From an uncultured Lachnobacterium sp. (GTDB lineage: Bacteria; Bacillota; Clostridia; Lachnospirales; Lachnospiraceae): a stretch of DNA of 20,748 bases. A program made the translations under genes and the position numbers. Within the stretch, counting starts at the first letter, position 1; the number at the start of each line of letters is the position of its first letter. The DNA lies in NCBI GenBank assembly GCA_900546625.1, contig URDU01000043.1, forward strand, positions 1 to 20,748, written 5' to 3'. Below the pieces are notes generated by a model. The model was given only the letters and a program-made list of their open reading frames with translations, had not been told where the DNA came from and searched no databases. This document shows, in pieces, positions 6,586 to 15,116 of the stretch.

Positions 6586-9252
6586 TTAACTACGTTTTCT
6601 TCTTAATGAAACAACTATAGCTGCTGCTCCGATAATAAACACAGTAAGCATCCGGTCAGCATGCATATTATCGCTTGTTTTTGCTGACTTTGCCTTCTCT
6701 GTTTTCTTTGACTCATTTGATTTTTTAACATCTTTTGCTGCATTCTTTGAATCAGACTTGTCCTTATATGCTACTGCATATGTTGAAAAACGATCCGTAG
6801 CAAAAGTCAATGTGCCATCTGCTTCATTGAACTGCGGAGTAATGATATCAGCAACGCCATCATGTACGCGGATAATCACATAGCTTCTTACTTTTGTATT
6901 GTCTTTATTCAAAAGATCATCAGAGAGTTTATATAAGATATCCACTGGTTTTGACAGCTTTGTGATATTCTTCTCAATAATCGCCTTACTGTCTGCATCC
7001 TTGATATTTAGCATCATTGTGATATCAAGGTAAGTACCTACTGTATACTCATTTTTTGCTGTATCAATAAGCTTTTTGTCTGCATCATTTGGTGTAAACG
7101 CCTCAACCTTTTTGGTGATTGACGTGTTCATGCCACTATAAATAGCATCAATCTCTTTATCTGTCAGACCTGTAATCGTTTCAAGAATCGCAGCTGTTTT
7201 GGCATCAAGCTGTGGCTTATCTATAGACTCAAGCTCTGCAATAATATCTCTTGCTTCATTATAGCATCCGGTATAACCATTATACTCATCAGTCACACCT
7301 TCTTTTTCCTTCTCCGCCTGTGAAAATGCATTATAATACTTTTTCAAAAGCTCGTAAGTCTTTGCCAAATCTGCATATGACTCAACTATCGCATTTCTGT
7401 CTGATACAGCGGTGTCATAGGCTGTAATAATATTTGTCTGATTTTTAATCGCCTCATAATAATTCCTGCGTGAGCCTGAGATGTTTTTTTCTTCATCTCC
7501 ACAGAAAGCACTGAGTGCCTTGTCAAAGCTGTCAAGCTGTTTGCCATAGACATCAGACATATTAGCATAAAGTATGAATGACGGGCTTAGCAGAACTGCC
7601 TTTACATCCTCCATAGCACCGGCAATCTCACCTTTCAGCTGTTCTACACTTCCTGCTGATTCTTTATAGCTTGATTCTATATCCTCTGCCAGCTGCTTAT
7701 CTATAGGAAGTTTTTTTACTGCTTCATACGCTTTTTTAACATTTTCAGCATTTGCTGCCAATTTGTCCGGTGTTACGGCATCATATGCCTCACCTGCTTT
7801 GTCAGTAGCTGCTTTTGCTGCCAAATACAAATTATTTACAGTCTTTTCATCAGTGCTCTTTGTCTCCAGATATGCGGTGACCGCACCTGTCTTTCCCAAT
7901 TCTTCATCGCCAAAGCAGTCGGTGACTGAATTCCAAAACAGCTCTGTTGGTGCCCAGTATTCTTCAATTGACTTCCAATAAGCCTCAACCCTTGTATTCA
8001 TAGCTTCTTCATCTATTGTTTTCTTTACTATGACATAGGTTGAGAACTTATTTGTCTCAAATGATATTTTGCCGTCTGAAACTGTTGCATCAAGCACATC
8101 ATAGCTTCCATTGTGCTCCCTGACAACTGAATATTCACTGTCTTTATCAAAATCCTTGATAGCAACGTCAAGTCTGATTGGTTTCTCAAATTCAGTGATA
8201 TCATTTACCCAGTAATTATCAGCGCTGATTTCCTGCATATTTGTTCCCTTGCTTACTATATTTTGAAGGGAAATATCCAGATTGGCAACAACCTCTTTCT
8301 TTACTCCATCGGTGGCAGCAATCTGTTCATTTGCTTTTGTAGTATCCGAAGCACTGTCTGATACATCTATCTTCAGATTTCCCGATGCTGCAGCATTATC
8401 ACCATCGCTGATTTCAATTTTTCCTACCGCTGCAGAGCTTACGTCGGTGATATCATCAGCCTTTACAAAGGCACCCTTGAAATGTACATTTGTCTGTGGC
8501 ATTGTGAAAGTAAATGTAGATTTTTTATCCTGCGGTACAAGAGTATTTCCATTAAGGGATACACTGTCAAGCTGATAGCCATAATCCGGAACAAGCTCAA
8601 CAGTCACCTGCTGCCCCGGTTCTACTACCAGATTTCCACCATCCTTATTACCCGGATTACTTCCATATATATCCCAGTCTGTGAAATCTGTCTTGTCACC
8701 TACCTTGATGATTTTCGCCGTACCATGCTCCAGATATGCATCCTCACCATATCTCTTTGCATCATATGCCCACGTTACTGTGTGGCGTACCTTATCTATC
8801 TGGATAAAGGTCTGACCAGCATTGATTTTCACTGCATTACTCTTTCCTATCTGCACAGGTGTCTGGAGCATATAGCTGCGTGCTTCATCTGTCAGATATG
8901 CCATGATGCTTGTAACAGCTGAATCAAACTCATATGAGCTTCCCTTCTTTTGTACCTTTGAATTTGCATCTGACGCAAGCCCCTTCAACGACTTATAATT
9001 TGCCCCATTATCAAGACTTACCATTACAAGTGCTGCCAGTGTATCAGTGTCTGCCGCATCGCCCTCCACACGAAGCTGTATTGTTTGTGTTGCTCCCTGT
9101 GGCGGCCTTCCCGGCTGCTCTCCCGGCTGTGGTTCACCCGGCTGCTGATTTTCATGCTGCTCCCCCTCTGCCCATATATGCTGCACCGGTGCAATCGCAA
9201 GCACCATGACAAGTGCAAGCATAACAGCCATTATTCTTTTGATTTTATTCAT
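6586..9252 (-). CDS. Large secreted, probably cell-surface protein with duplicated modules
   Basis: This 888-residue protein starts with a signal peptide (basic MNKIKR, hydrophobic 8-22, likely cleavage after AEG or nearby). A short Pro/Gly/Gln-rich linker follows at 31-54. Residues about 205-264 resemble an InlB-type beta repeat (GYQLDSVSLNG, then FTMPQTNVHFKGAF). Two copies of a module ending in F.T..FSTY.V lie at about 355-411 and 768-830. Between them, about 420-720 is predicted mostly helical and rich in Ala, Lys and Glu, like a rod or stalk. The C-terminus has a Lys/Ser-rich wall-spanning stretch, KTSDN, a hydrophobic segment (869-881) and RRKRS. It looks like a sortase signal, but no LPxTG is present. 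No enzyme domain is recognised. The likely role is adhesion or polysaccharide contact. The upstream regulator gene is in the same orientation. Confidence 0.8.
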   Translation of the reverse strand: MNKIKRIMAVMLALVMVLAIAPVQHIWAEGEQHENQQPGEPQPGEQPGRPPQGATQTIQLRVEGDAADTDTLAALVMVSLDNGANYKSLKGLASDANSKVQKKGSSYEFDSAVTSIMAYLTDEARSYMLQTPVQIGKSNAVKINAGQTFIQIDKVRHTVTWAYDAKRYGEDAYLEHGTAKIIKVGDKTDFTDWDIYGSNPGNKDGGNLVVEPGQQVTVELVPDYGYQLDSVSLNGNTLVPQDKKSTFTFTMPQTNVHFKGAFVKADDITDVSSAAVGKIEISDGDNAAASGNLKIDVSDSASDTTKANEQIAATDGVKKEVVANLDISLQNIVSKGTNMQEISADNYWVNDITEFEKPIRLDVAIKDFDKDSEYSVVREHNGSYDVLDATVSDGKISFETNKFSTYVIVKKTIDEEAMNTRVEAYWKSIEEYWAPTELFWNSVTDCFGDEELGKTGAVTAYLETKSTDEKTVNNLYLAAKAATDKAGEAYDAVTPDKLAANAENVKKAYEAVKKLPIDKQLAEDIESSYKESAGSVEQLKGEIAGAMEDVKAVLLSPSFILYANMSDVYGKQLDSFDKALSAFCGDEEKNISGSRRNYYEAIKNQTNIITAYDTAVSDRNAIVESYADLAKTYELLKKYYNAFSQAEKEKEGVTDEYNGYTGCYNEARDIIAELESIDKPQLDAKTAAILETITGLTDKEIDAIYSGMNTSITKKVEAFTPNDADKKLIDTAKNEYTVGTYLDITMMLNIKDADSKAIIEKNITKLSKPVDILYKLSDDLLNKDNTKVRSYVIIRVHDGVADIITPQFNEADGTLTFATDRFSTYAVAYKDKSDSKNAAKDVKKSNESKKTEKAKSAKTSDNMHADRMLTVFIIGAAAIVVSLRRKRS

Positions 9253-9280
9253 ACTGCCTCATTCTCCCTTCCACGCATAC

Positions 9281-9309
9281 TATATAATGACACTCTAAGT
9301 GCATGTCAT
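9281..9309 (-). promoter_or_regulatory. Promoter and operator-like dyad of the surface-protein gene
   Basis: On the minus strand ATGACA (9309-9304), 17 nt, TATATA (9286-9281). The -35 hexamer is also one arm of an inverted repeat, with ATGACA at 9287-9292 and TGTCAT at 9304-9309, 11 nt between arms. The dyad therefore covers the whole spacer of the promoter, a good place for a regulator. The membrane LuxR-type protein next door is the obvious candidate. Confidence 0.45.
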
Positions 9310-9358
9310 TTATGCGTTTTACAAGTTATTACGATAGGAGAATTGTACCATTACACAC

Positions 9359-9401
9359 AAAAAAAGGACAGTTGACATTCGTCTCAAAATGTCAAAAGTC
9401 C
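9359..9401 (-). terminator. Rho-independent terminator of the LuxR-type gene
   Basis: On the minus strand GGAC and TTGACATT pair with AATGTCAA and GTCC around a 2x2 internal loop and an 8-nt loop. Seven Ts follow (complement of 9365-9359). It lies 8 nt after the stop at 9409, so it separates the regulator transcript from the surface-protein gene. Confidence 0.85.
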
Positions 9402-9408
9402 CATAAAA

Positions 9409-10932
9409 TCACTGTTTTTCACGCGTCCAGCTATAATAGAACTGTACCAGTCCCATGCGAGCCTTGGTCTGAGTTTTTTCATTCATATTTGCAATATGTC
9501 TGTAGAGGGCTGCGCGCGAAACTGCCAGCTGCTTTGCCACCTCCTGCATACTTTCATCAGAATGTAAAAGATAAGCAAGCACTTCGCCCTCACGCGGTGT
9601 GAGATTAAATTCCTGCACAAACAGCTCAAGCAATTCATCATCTGTCATTTTAGCAGCCTCATGGACTGTTATATCAGCTTTGTCCTCTGCCGGTTTCTTC
9701 CTATACACATTTTCCGTATTATGCGATTCAACAGATAAATATATTTCTGTATCCCCCCTGCGCAGCTGTTCATGATAAACAAATACAATCACACTGGTCA
9801 CAGCAAACAATAGCACACCGATAATCATGGTGACATACTGCGGTGCTCTCATGATATAAAGTGATACTCCTGCCACCACGACAGCTGCTGTATTGTTCAC
9901 GGCTCTGCCCATCCCTGCCCAAAGCGCCGGCTTATCAGTATTACATGCAAATATCATAAATCTTGAAGCAAAATAGACTGAGAAAAATCCTGCTGAGAGA
10001 TAAAAAATGATAAGCCCTATCATAAAAGGGCCTCCACAGCTAATTACAATCAGACATGTTGTGGAAAGCAAAAGTACTATATACATGATAAAGTCCATCA
10101 TCCTATTATCATCCGTACTATATAAAAATCCGGCAACAATACCGCTGTATGCCAGAATGATTCTGGGCCACTGCCCGATATCCACACTTCCTGCAGCATG
10201 AACCAGTGTAACAGCATTATCAAGTGTTGCAAACACAAATGTCATGACAAACACAATCAATATAAGGATTATTCCAAGCTTTTTAGGCGCATACCCATAG
10301 CCCTTATCTGCACTCCCTGTATCCGTATTTTCCACAGAAGATACAACATCAGAGCTTGAATATCCACACACCTCACATAAGCTCCCGGCACAGGATACTG
10401 TCATAATAATCATAGCTGCCACAAGAAAAATCACCTGACACACACCATCCGCTATCAGGTTATTGTGCACAAGCTGCAGCAAAATTCCAATTCCGTATGA
10501 TATTCCTGCCAGCTGTGTAATCCCATTTAAACCATCATCAAGGTGCTTCACTGCAAGAGCCGCCTGTGTATGAATCAGGCTTCCAAAATAGCCCAGCACA
10601 ATAAACAAAATAATTCCAAAAAGCAGCTCTCCTGCATAGCTTCCTGTCAGATATATGCCTATCATACATATCAAGGAGAGTGCCCCTGAAATGCATGGTA
10701 TTATTTTTTTGTTAAAGCTTCTTCCGGCACAAAATCTGTCAATAAAATAATATGACAAAAAACCCGGCACGCTGCTGCCTAAAATAAAGCTCTGTGCCAT
10801 AACCACACCGTTTGAATCAGTAAATACAGCCATTCTGTTATCAAACATATACTCGCTGCACAGAAAGACAAAATAAAAAAGAGCAAGCGAAATAATATTA
10901 CCGGATAGTTTTTTTATACTATTTATGTTCAT
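9409..10932 (-). CDS. Membrane-embedded LuxR-type transcriptional regulator
   Basis: This 507-residue protein has an N-terminal membrane domain of about eleven or twelve hydrophobic segments (residues about 10-385), organised like a major-facilitator fold. A polar linker follows at about 390-435, then a LuxR/FixJ helix-turn-helix at about 442-505 (FNLTPREGEVLAYLL, then MQEVAKQLAVSRAALYRHIANM). This architecture is known from Eggerthella-type actinobacteria and some Firmicutes. There a membrane part is thought to sense a small molecule and the tethered HTH to control neighbouring genes. AAGGAG lies 8 nt before the ATG. The upstream ATPase-like gene ends 30 nt away with no terminator, so the two may share a transcript. 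The gene downstream encodes the surface protein, a probable target. Confidence 0.85.
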   Translation of the reverse strand: MNINSIKKLSGNIISLALFYFVFLCSEYMFDNRMAVFTDSNGVVMAQSFILGSSVPGFLSYYFIDRFCAGRSFNKKIIPCISGALSLICMIGIYLTGSYAGELLFGIILFIVLGYFGSLIHTQAALAVKHLDDGLNGITQLAGISYGIGILLQLVHNNLIADGVCQVIFLVAAMIIMTVSCAGSLCEVCGYSSSDVVSSVENTDTGSADKGYGYAPKKLGIILILIVFVMTFVFATLDNAVTLVHAAGSVDIGQWPRIILAYSGIVAGFLYSTDDNRMMDFIMYIVLLLSTTCLIVISCGGPFMIGLIIFYLSAGFFSVYFASRFMIFACNTDKPALWAGMGRAVNNTAAVVVAGVSLYIMRAPQYVTMIIGVLLFAVTSVIVFVYHEQLRRGDTEIYLSVESHNTENVYRKKPAEDKADITVHEAAKMTDDELLELFVQEFNLTPREGEVLAYLLHSDESMQEVAKQLAVSRAALYRHIANMNEKTQTKARMGLVQFYYSWTREKQ

Positions 10933-10962
10933 CTCACCTGCTCCTTAACAACAATAAATATA

Positions 10963-12627
10963 TCATTTCTTCACCATACACCTCTTCTTAAAGAAAGAAA
11001 TCCCATAGCAAAGCACCTCATCATAATCTTCCTCAAGCTGCTTTGCATACATCTGATTCTCTATCTGCTTTAAAGCTTCATCACACTCATACTCAAGCTT
11101 TTCAAGCTGTCTTGTGTATTTTGCTTCAAACACTGCTACCCTGCCATGTATCTGGTCCTTCACCACCACATCACTTCTGCCATCGCCATACTCCTTATTT
11201 GACTCCACCATATAGCCTGCTCCGGCAAAAATTCCTGCCAGAAATGCATGGTAAAAATCCTCTTTGTAATCATGATAGCTGATGGTTCTGCGTAAGAGTC
11301 TGTTTAATTCGCCTTGAAGCTCCTGTATATTTCCTTTCCAGACAGCATCAAACAATGCACTTCTGTTCCATTTTGGCGCACTCTCATCAAACCATCTGAT
11401 GACCGTTGTCTCATAAATTTCTTTGATTTCCTCGTTTGGTATTGTCAGAGCAGTAAACCTGTCAGGCAGCGGATTTTCCAGCTCGTCTGCCCGAACACTT
11501 GTCAGATATCCGGTCAGATACAAAATGCTCCACAGATTCTCTTCCGATGAATGAAGATAATCATATGTCAGATTTTCATCAACCTGCTGCACGATATATC
11601 CTCCCGAAAGAAGTGTCTCAAGCTTTTGAGTAATACTGCTTCCTGCATAGTCGATAAATGATCTGATAATTGCATTATCACTTGTATTTCTCCAATAGCT
11701 AAGTGGTTTTGCATCAGGCTTACGCTGTAAATCAAGCACATAATTCATCACATCCCACGGACAATAGACATCCACATCTCCAAAATGATATCCATCATAC
11801 CATTTTCTTATATTTTCCGACTGATTTAAAATATGAGCATCCTTTAATATCTCATCAACCTCACTCTGAACAAACCCAAAATACTCGGTAAGCCGTGAGT
11901 CTGCAACAGAATCCGAAACAAAATTATTCGTTCCCGTAAAAATGCTTTCCTTCGCGATTTTAAGACAGCCTGTTACAACAGCAAATTTTAAGGCGCAATT
12001 ATCCTTCAATACCTGCATAAGCCCCTTCATCATATCAAGCATCTGTCTGTAATAACCACCTGCATTTGCCTTTGCAATAGGCACATCATACTCATCAATA
12101 AGCAAAATAACCTGTCTGCCATAATACAAATTCATGAGCGTTGTAAGAAGCCGTAAGCTGTTCTTAAGCTCTGTCTGCGTTGCCTCTCCCGCTGCAATAT
12201 TTCTAAATGTCTTTTTCTGATATTCAGTAATCCTCTCATCATCAAGCAGATATAAATGCTCATTAAAAAGCTCTGCGATAACAGAAGAAAGCATCGCACA
12301 TGCACTGTCAAAATCCAGACCATCTACCTGACGGAATGACACAAAAATCACAGGCCATTTATTCATCCATTCATCACACAGACTCTGATGCAACATAATA
12401 TCAAGACCCTCAAATAACACCTTCGAAGCTTTTCTTATATCAAAAAAACTCTCAAGCATACTCATAGCCAGTGTCTTTCCAAACCTGTGCGGTCTGGTAA
12501 TCATAGTAACCTCCGTCCCAGGTGACTGTAAAAGCTCATATATCAGATTGGTTTTATCAACATAATAATAATTATTCGATCTTATTTCTGTGAAATTCGA
12601 GATTCCTACCGGAATGTTTAATGCCAT
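10963..12627 (-). CDS. AAA-like ATPase fused to a PD-(D/E)XK nuclease-like domain
   Basis: This 554-residue protein has the typical layout of the AAA-ATPase-like (PF09820) and PD-(D/E)XK (PF08011) family. The N-terminus is MALNIPVGISNFTEIR, then YYVDKTNLI. The Walker A-type loop is RPHRFGKT (residues 45-52, Lys51), and the Walker B-type is VILLIDEYDVPI. The C-terminal nuclease-like domain has GRSDVVV, then VAVFEAKY, which supplies the Asp and Glu-x-Lys of a PD-(D/E)XK site. Both halves look intact. The family is very abundant in many copies in gut Firmicutes and Bacteroidetes. Its biological role is not established. AAGGAG is 10 nt upstream of the ATG. Confidence 0.88.
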   Translation of the reverse strand: MALNIPVGISNFTEIRSNNYYYVDKTNLIYELLQSPGTEVTMITRPHRFGKTLAMSMLESFFDIRKASKVLFEGLDIMLHQSLCDEWMNKWPVIFVSFRQVDGLDFDSACAMLSSVIAELFNEHLYLLDDERITEYQKKTFRNIAAGEATQTELKNSLRLLTTLMNLYYGRQVILLIDEYDVPIAKANAGGYYRQMLDMMKGLMQVLKDNCALKFAVVTGCLKIAKESIFTGTNNFVSDSVADSRLTEYFGFVQSEVDEILKDAHILNQSENIRKWYDGYHFGDVDVYCPWDVMNYVLDLQRKPDAKPLSYWRNTSDNAIIRSFIDYAGSSITQKLETLLSGGYIVQQVDENLTYDYLHSSEENLWSILYLTGYLTSVRADELENPLPDRFTALTIPNEEIKEIYETTVIRWFDESAPKWNRSALFDAVWKGNIQELQGELNRLLRRTISYHDYKEDFYHAFLAGIFAGAGYMVESNKEYGDGRSDVVVKDQIHGRVAVFEAKYTRQLEKLEYECDEALKQIENQMYAKQLEEDYDEVLCYGISFFKKRCMVKK

Positions 12628-12665
12628 AATATGCGCACTCCTTCTGCCTGTTTTCTGATAAAATT

Positions 12666-12694
12666 ATAGTAACATTAAACAGCCCTAAATACAA
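12666..12694 (-). promoter_or_regulatory. Promoter of the ATPase/nuclease-like gene
   Basis: On the minus strand TTGTAT (12694-12689), 17 nt, TACTAT (12671-12666). A TATAAT overlaps at 12668-12663 with a 20-nt spacing. The element lies about 40 nt before the start codon at 12627. Confidence 0.4.
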
Positions 12695-12732
12695 GAAAAG
12701 CCGCTGCATTTTTGTATCATTCACAACCGACA

Positions 12733-12783
12733 AAATCCCGGGTTGTCCGTACACACTTTAGTGCAACAGACAACCCGGGATTT
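12733..12783 (-). terminator. Long inverted repeat after araA, probable terminator
   Basis: Arms 12733-12747 and 12769-12783 are perfect complements over 15 bp (AAATCCCGGGTTGTC), with a 21-nt loop. It begins about 24 nt after the araA stop. On the minus strand the hairpin ends in TTTT. The GC-rich stem supports termination of araA. The U tract is short and the loop unusually large. Confidence 0.65.
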
Positions 12784-12806
12784 CAATTATTAAGTATAAC
12801 TATATT

Positions 12807-14303
12807 TTATTTATAGAAAATATTTCCAAGCATAAGGTCCTTCTTGAAGTTTCTGATGGTTGTATCATTATCGATAAATACAGCCTCAATACCCATCATG
12901 GCTGCCCACTCGCCCATCTGCTCAGCAGTAAGGTCATATGTGAACGCTGTATGATGTGCTCCTCCTGCAAGTATCCATGCCTCTGCACCTGTGTAAAGGT
13001 CAGGCTGTGGTGTCCAGAAGTTTGTTGCTACCGGAAGCTTTGGCATAGGCTTCTCTGTCTTCTTGCAGTCAACTGTATTGATAATGAGACGGAAACGGTC
13101 ACCCAGATCAACAAGTGATGTGGCAATACCGGTGCCCTCCTTTGATGTAAATACAAGTCTTGCCGGATCCTCTCTGTCGCCCATTGTAAGAGGCTGGCAC
13201 TTGATGCTGATAGGACCGTCTGCAATTGACGGACAAATCTCAAGCATATGAGCCTCGAGTATTCCCTCTTTGCCCTTCATGAGATTGTAGGTGTAGTCCT
13301 CAAGCATTGATGTACCCTTGGCATCCTTCTTTCCTGCTGTCATGATCTTCATGAGGCGAACCATTGCTGCAACCTTCCAGTCTCCCTCTGCTCCAAAGCC
13401 GTAGCCCTTTTCCATGAGACGCTGGATTGCAAGTCCCGGAAGCTGCTTTAATGCGCCAAGATCACCAAAGTGTGTAACGATTGCCTGATAGTTCTTCTCC
13501 TCAAGGAATCTCTCAAATCCGAGCTCAATCTGTGCCTGTACAGCTACATGCTTCTTGAACTCCTCAGGATCTCTGCCCTCAAGCAGGATATCGTATTTGT
13601 CATAGTACTCATCAACCAAAGCGTTTGTGTCTGACTGCGAAACTGCAGCAACAGACTCTGCGATTTCATTTACAGGGTAAGCATCCACTTCCCAGCCAAA
13701 CTTGATCTGAGCCTCTACCTTATCGCCCTCTGTAACTGCAACATTTCTCATGTTGTCAGCTACACGCATTACACGGATGTGGCTGCTCTCTACCACACCG
13801 ACTGCTACACGCTGCCATGCTGCAATCTTTTCCTGTACCACAGGATCTGACCAGTGTCCTACAACGACCTTTCTCTCGATACCCATACGTGTAACAATGT
13901 GTCCCCACTCTCTGTCACCGTGAGCTGCCTGATTCTCATTCATGAAATCCATATCAATTGAATCGTATGGAATCTCCTCATTGTACTGTGTATGTAAATG
14001 AAGTAACGGCTTTCTGAGCTCCTTGAGTCCTAAAATCCATGACTTTGCAGGTGAAAATGTATGGCACCATACGATAACACCGGCGCACTCATCATCTGTA
14101 TTGGCCTCGTTGAAGGTCTTTCTGATGAGCTCATTTGTGATGAGTGTTGGCTTCCATACTACCTCAAACGGAAGCTTTCCTGACTCATTTAATTTGGCTA
14201 CAATCTCCTTTGAATGTGCTGCAACATTTGCAAGGCACTCGTCTCCGTACAGGTCCTGTGAGCCGGTGCAGAACCAGAATTTGTAATTTTTTACTGCTAA
14301 CAT
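12807..14303 (-). CDS. araA: L-arabinose isomerase
   Basis: This 498-residue enzyme converts L-arabinose to L-ribulose in the cytoplasm, the first step of the isomerase route. It aligns in length with the E. coli enzyme (500 residues). The metal and catalytic residues are recognisable: Glu306 in GFGAEGDWK, Glu335 in SMLEDYTY, His352 in EAHMLEICPS and His450 in AGGAHHTAF. The N-terminal FCTGSQDLYG and the WCHTFSPAK motif (about 79-87) are family hallmarks. A Shine-Dalgarno-type AAGGGAGAAGG precedes the ATG. Upstream on the same strand, 128 bp away, is the transaldolase gene. Ribulokinase (araB) and the epimerase (araD) are not in this window, so the arabinose genes must be dispersed. Confidence 0.97.
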   Translation of the reverse strand: MLAVKNYKFWFCTGSQDLYGDECLANVAAHSKEIVAKLNESGKLPFEVVWKPTLITNELIRKTFNEANTDDECAGVIVWCHTFSPAKSWILGLKELRKPLLHLHTQYNEEIPYDSIDMDFMNENQAAHGDREWGHIVTRMGIERKVVVGHWSDPVVQEKIAAWQRVAVGVVESSHIRVMRVADNMRNVAVTEGDKVEAQIKFGWEVDAYPVNEIAESVAAVSQSDTNALVDEYYDKYDILLEGRDPEEFKKHVAVQAQIELGFERFLEEKNYQAIVTHFGDLGALKQLPGLAIQRLMEKGYGFGAEGDWKVAAMVRLMKIMTAGKKDAKGTSMLEDYTYNLMKGKEGILEAHMLEICPSIADGPISIKCQPLTMGDREDPARLVFTSKEGTGIATSLVDLGDRFRLIINTVDCKKTEKPMPKLPVATNFWTPQPDLYTGAEAWILAGGAHHTAFTYDLTAEQMGEWAAMMGIEAVFIDNDTTIRNFKKDLMLGNIFYK

Positions 14304-14328
14304 AGTTCCTTCTCCCTTGTTTTTTTAT

Positions 14329-14402
14329 ATTGTACCATATAAATATATATTACGTAATGCATAAATGATATTAATATACACGTATACCACCGATTATATA
14401 CG
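14329..14402 (-). promoter_or_regulatory. araA control region: extended -10 and ACGT-centred palindromes
   Basis: On the minus strand TG-G-TACAAT (-10 at 14334-14329) is an extended -10 element 26 nt before the araA ATG. At the -35 position lies a perfect palindrome ATTACGTAAT (14349-14358). Farther upstream is the near-palindrome TATACACGTATA (14375-14386) and a half-site ATATACGT (14395-14402). ACGT-centred dyads resemble AraR operators known from Bacillus. No AraR gene is in the window. Confidence 0.45.
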
Positions 14403-14431
14403 TCTGGTACGGCTATTTGTAAAGCAACCTA

Positions 14432-15085
14432 CTAATCCCCAAATACAGCTCTGTAATCAGCCTGGAACTTCTCAATTCCCTGATCTGTAAGCGGATGCTT
14501 TGTCATCTGCTCGATAACCTTGTAAGGAATTGTTGCGATATCAGCGCCTGCAAGTGCACAGTCTGTCACATGGATTGGATTTCTGATTGAAGCTGCAATA
14601 ATCTCTGTATCATATCCATAGATATCAAAAATCTCTGAAATCTGTCTGATCAGCTCAATACCCGGCTGGCTTATATCATCGAGTCTGCCGAGGAAAGGTG
14701 AAACATATGTAGCTCCTGCATTTGCAGCAAGAATAGCCTGATTTGCTGAGAAAATAAGAGTAACGTTTGTCTTGATGCCCTCTGATGAAAGCACCTTGAC
14801 AGCCTTAAGTCCCTCAACTGTCATAGGAATCTTAACTACCATGTTTGGATGGATAGCTGCGATTTCACGTCCTTCCTTTATCATGCCCTCTGCATCAACT
14901 GTTGTGGCTTTTACCTCTCCGCTTATCGGTCCGTCAACGATAGATGTGATTTCTTTAATTACCTCATTGAAGTCTCTGCCTTCTTTTGCGATGAGTGAAG
15001 GGTTTGTTGTAACTCCACAGATGACTCCCATATCGTTTGCTTTCTTAATGTCCTCGACATTTGCTGTATCTACGAAAAACTTCAT
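14432..15085 (-). CDS. tal: Transaldolase, small TalC type
   Basis: This 217-residue enzyme of the small transaldolase/fructose-6-phosphate aldolase (FSA) family acts in the non-oxidative pentose phosphate pathway. The Schiff-base lysine is Lys85 in MVVKIPMT. Other active-site residues are Asp6, Thr26, Asn28, Thr109 and Ser166 (numbering matches E. coli FSA). Two positions separate the activities. FSA Gln59 corresponds here to Glu57 (GEVKATT), and FSA Tyr131 is Phe131 (VSPFLGR). Both are the transaldolase state, so transaldolase is preferred over fructose-6-phosphate aldolase. GGAGG lies 9 nt before the ATG. It neighbours araA, fitting pentose use, and is divergent from a DeoR regulator that probably controls it. 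Confidence 0.93.
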   Translation of the reverse strand: MKFFVDTANVEDIKKANDMGVICGVTTNPSLIAKEGRDFNEVIKEITSIVDGPISGEVKATTVDAEGMIKEGREIAAIHPNMVVKIPMTVEGLKAVKVLSSEGIKTNVTLIFSANQAILAANAGATYVSPFLGRLDDISQPGIELIRQISEIFDIYGYDTEIIAASIRNPIHVTDCALAGADIATIPYKVIEQMTKHPLTDQGIEKFQADYRAVFGD

Positions 15086-15116
15086 TTAATAATACCTCCG
15101 TCTTTTATAATTTGCG

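Noticed and set aside
8482..9375. Forward reading frames of 91-146 codons opposite the start of the surface-protein gene
   Set aside because: They are antisense shadows of a gene with a signal peptide, ribosome site and promoter, and they have no ribosome sites or recognisable motifs.
9366..9401. TTGACATT/AATGTCAA dyad as an operator for the LuxR-type regulator
   Set aside because: Extended pairing (GGAC/GTCC) and seven following Ts make it a terminator of the regulator gene. The dyad at 9287-9309 is the better operator candidate.
12697..12709. Second copy of TGCAGCGGCTTTT, as in the terminator at 2817-2848
   Set aside because: On the minus strand the left arm of the hairpin is missing here, so it is not a working terminator by itself.
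14304..14431. Terminator between transaldolase and araA
   Set aside because: Only an imperfect CGTATACC/GGTACG pairing without a U tract is visible, so read-through into araA remains possible.
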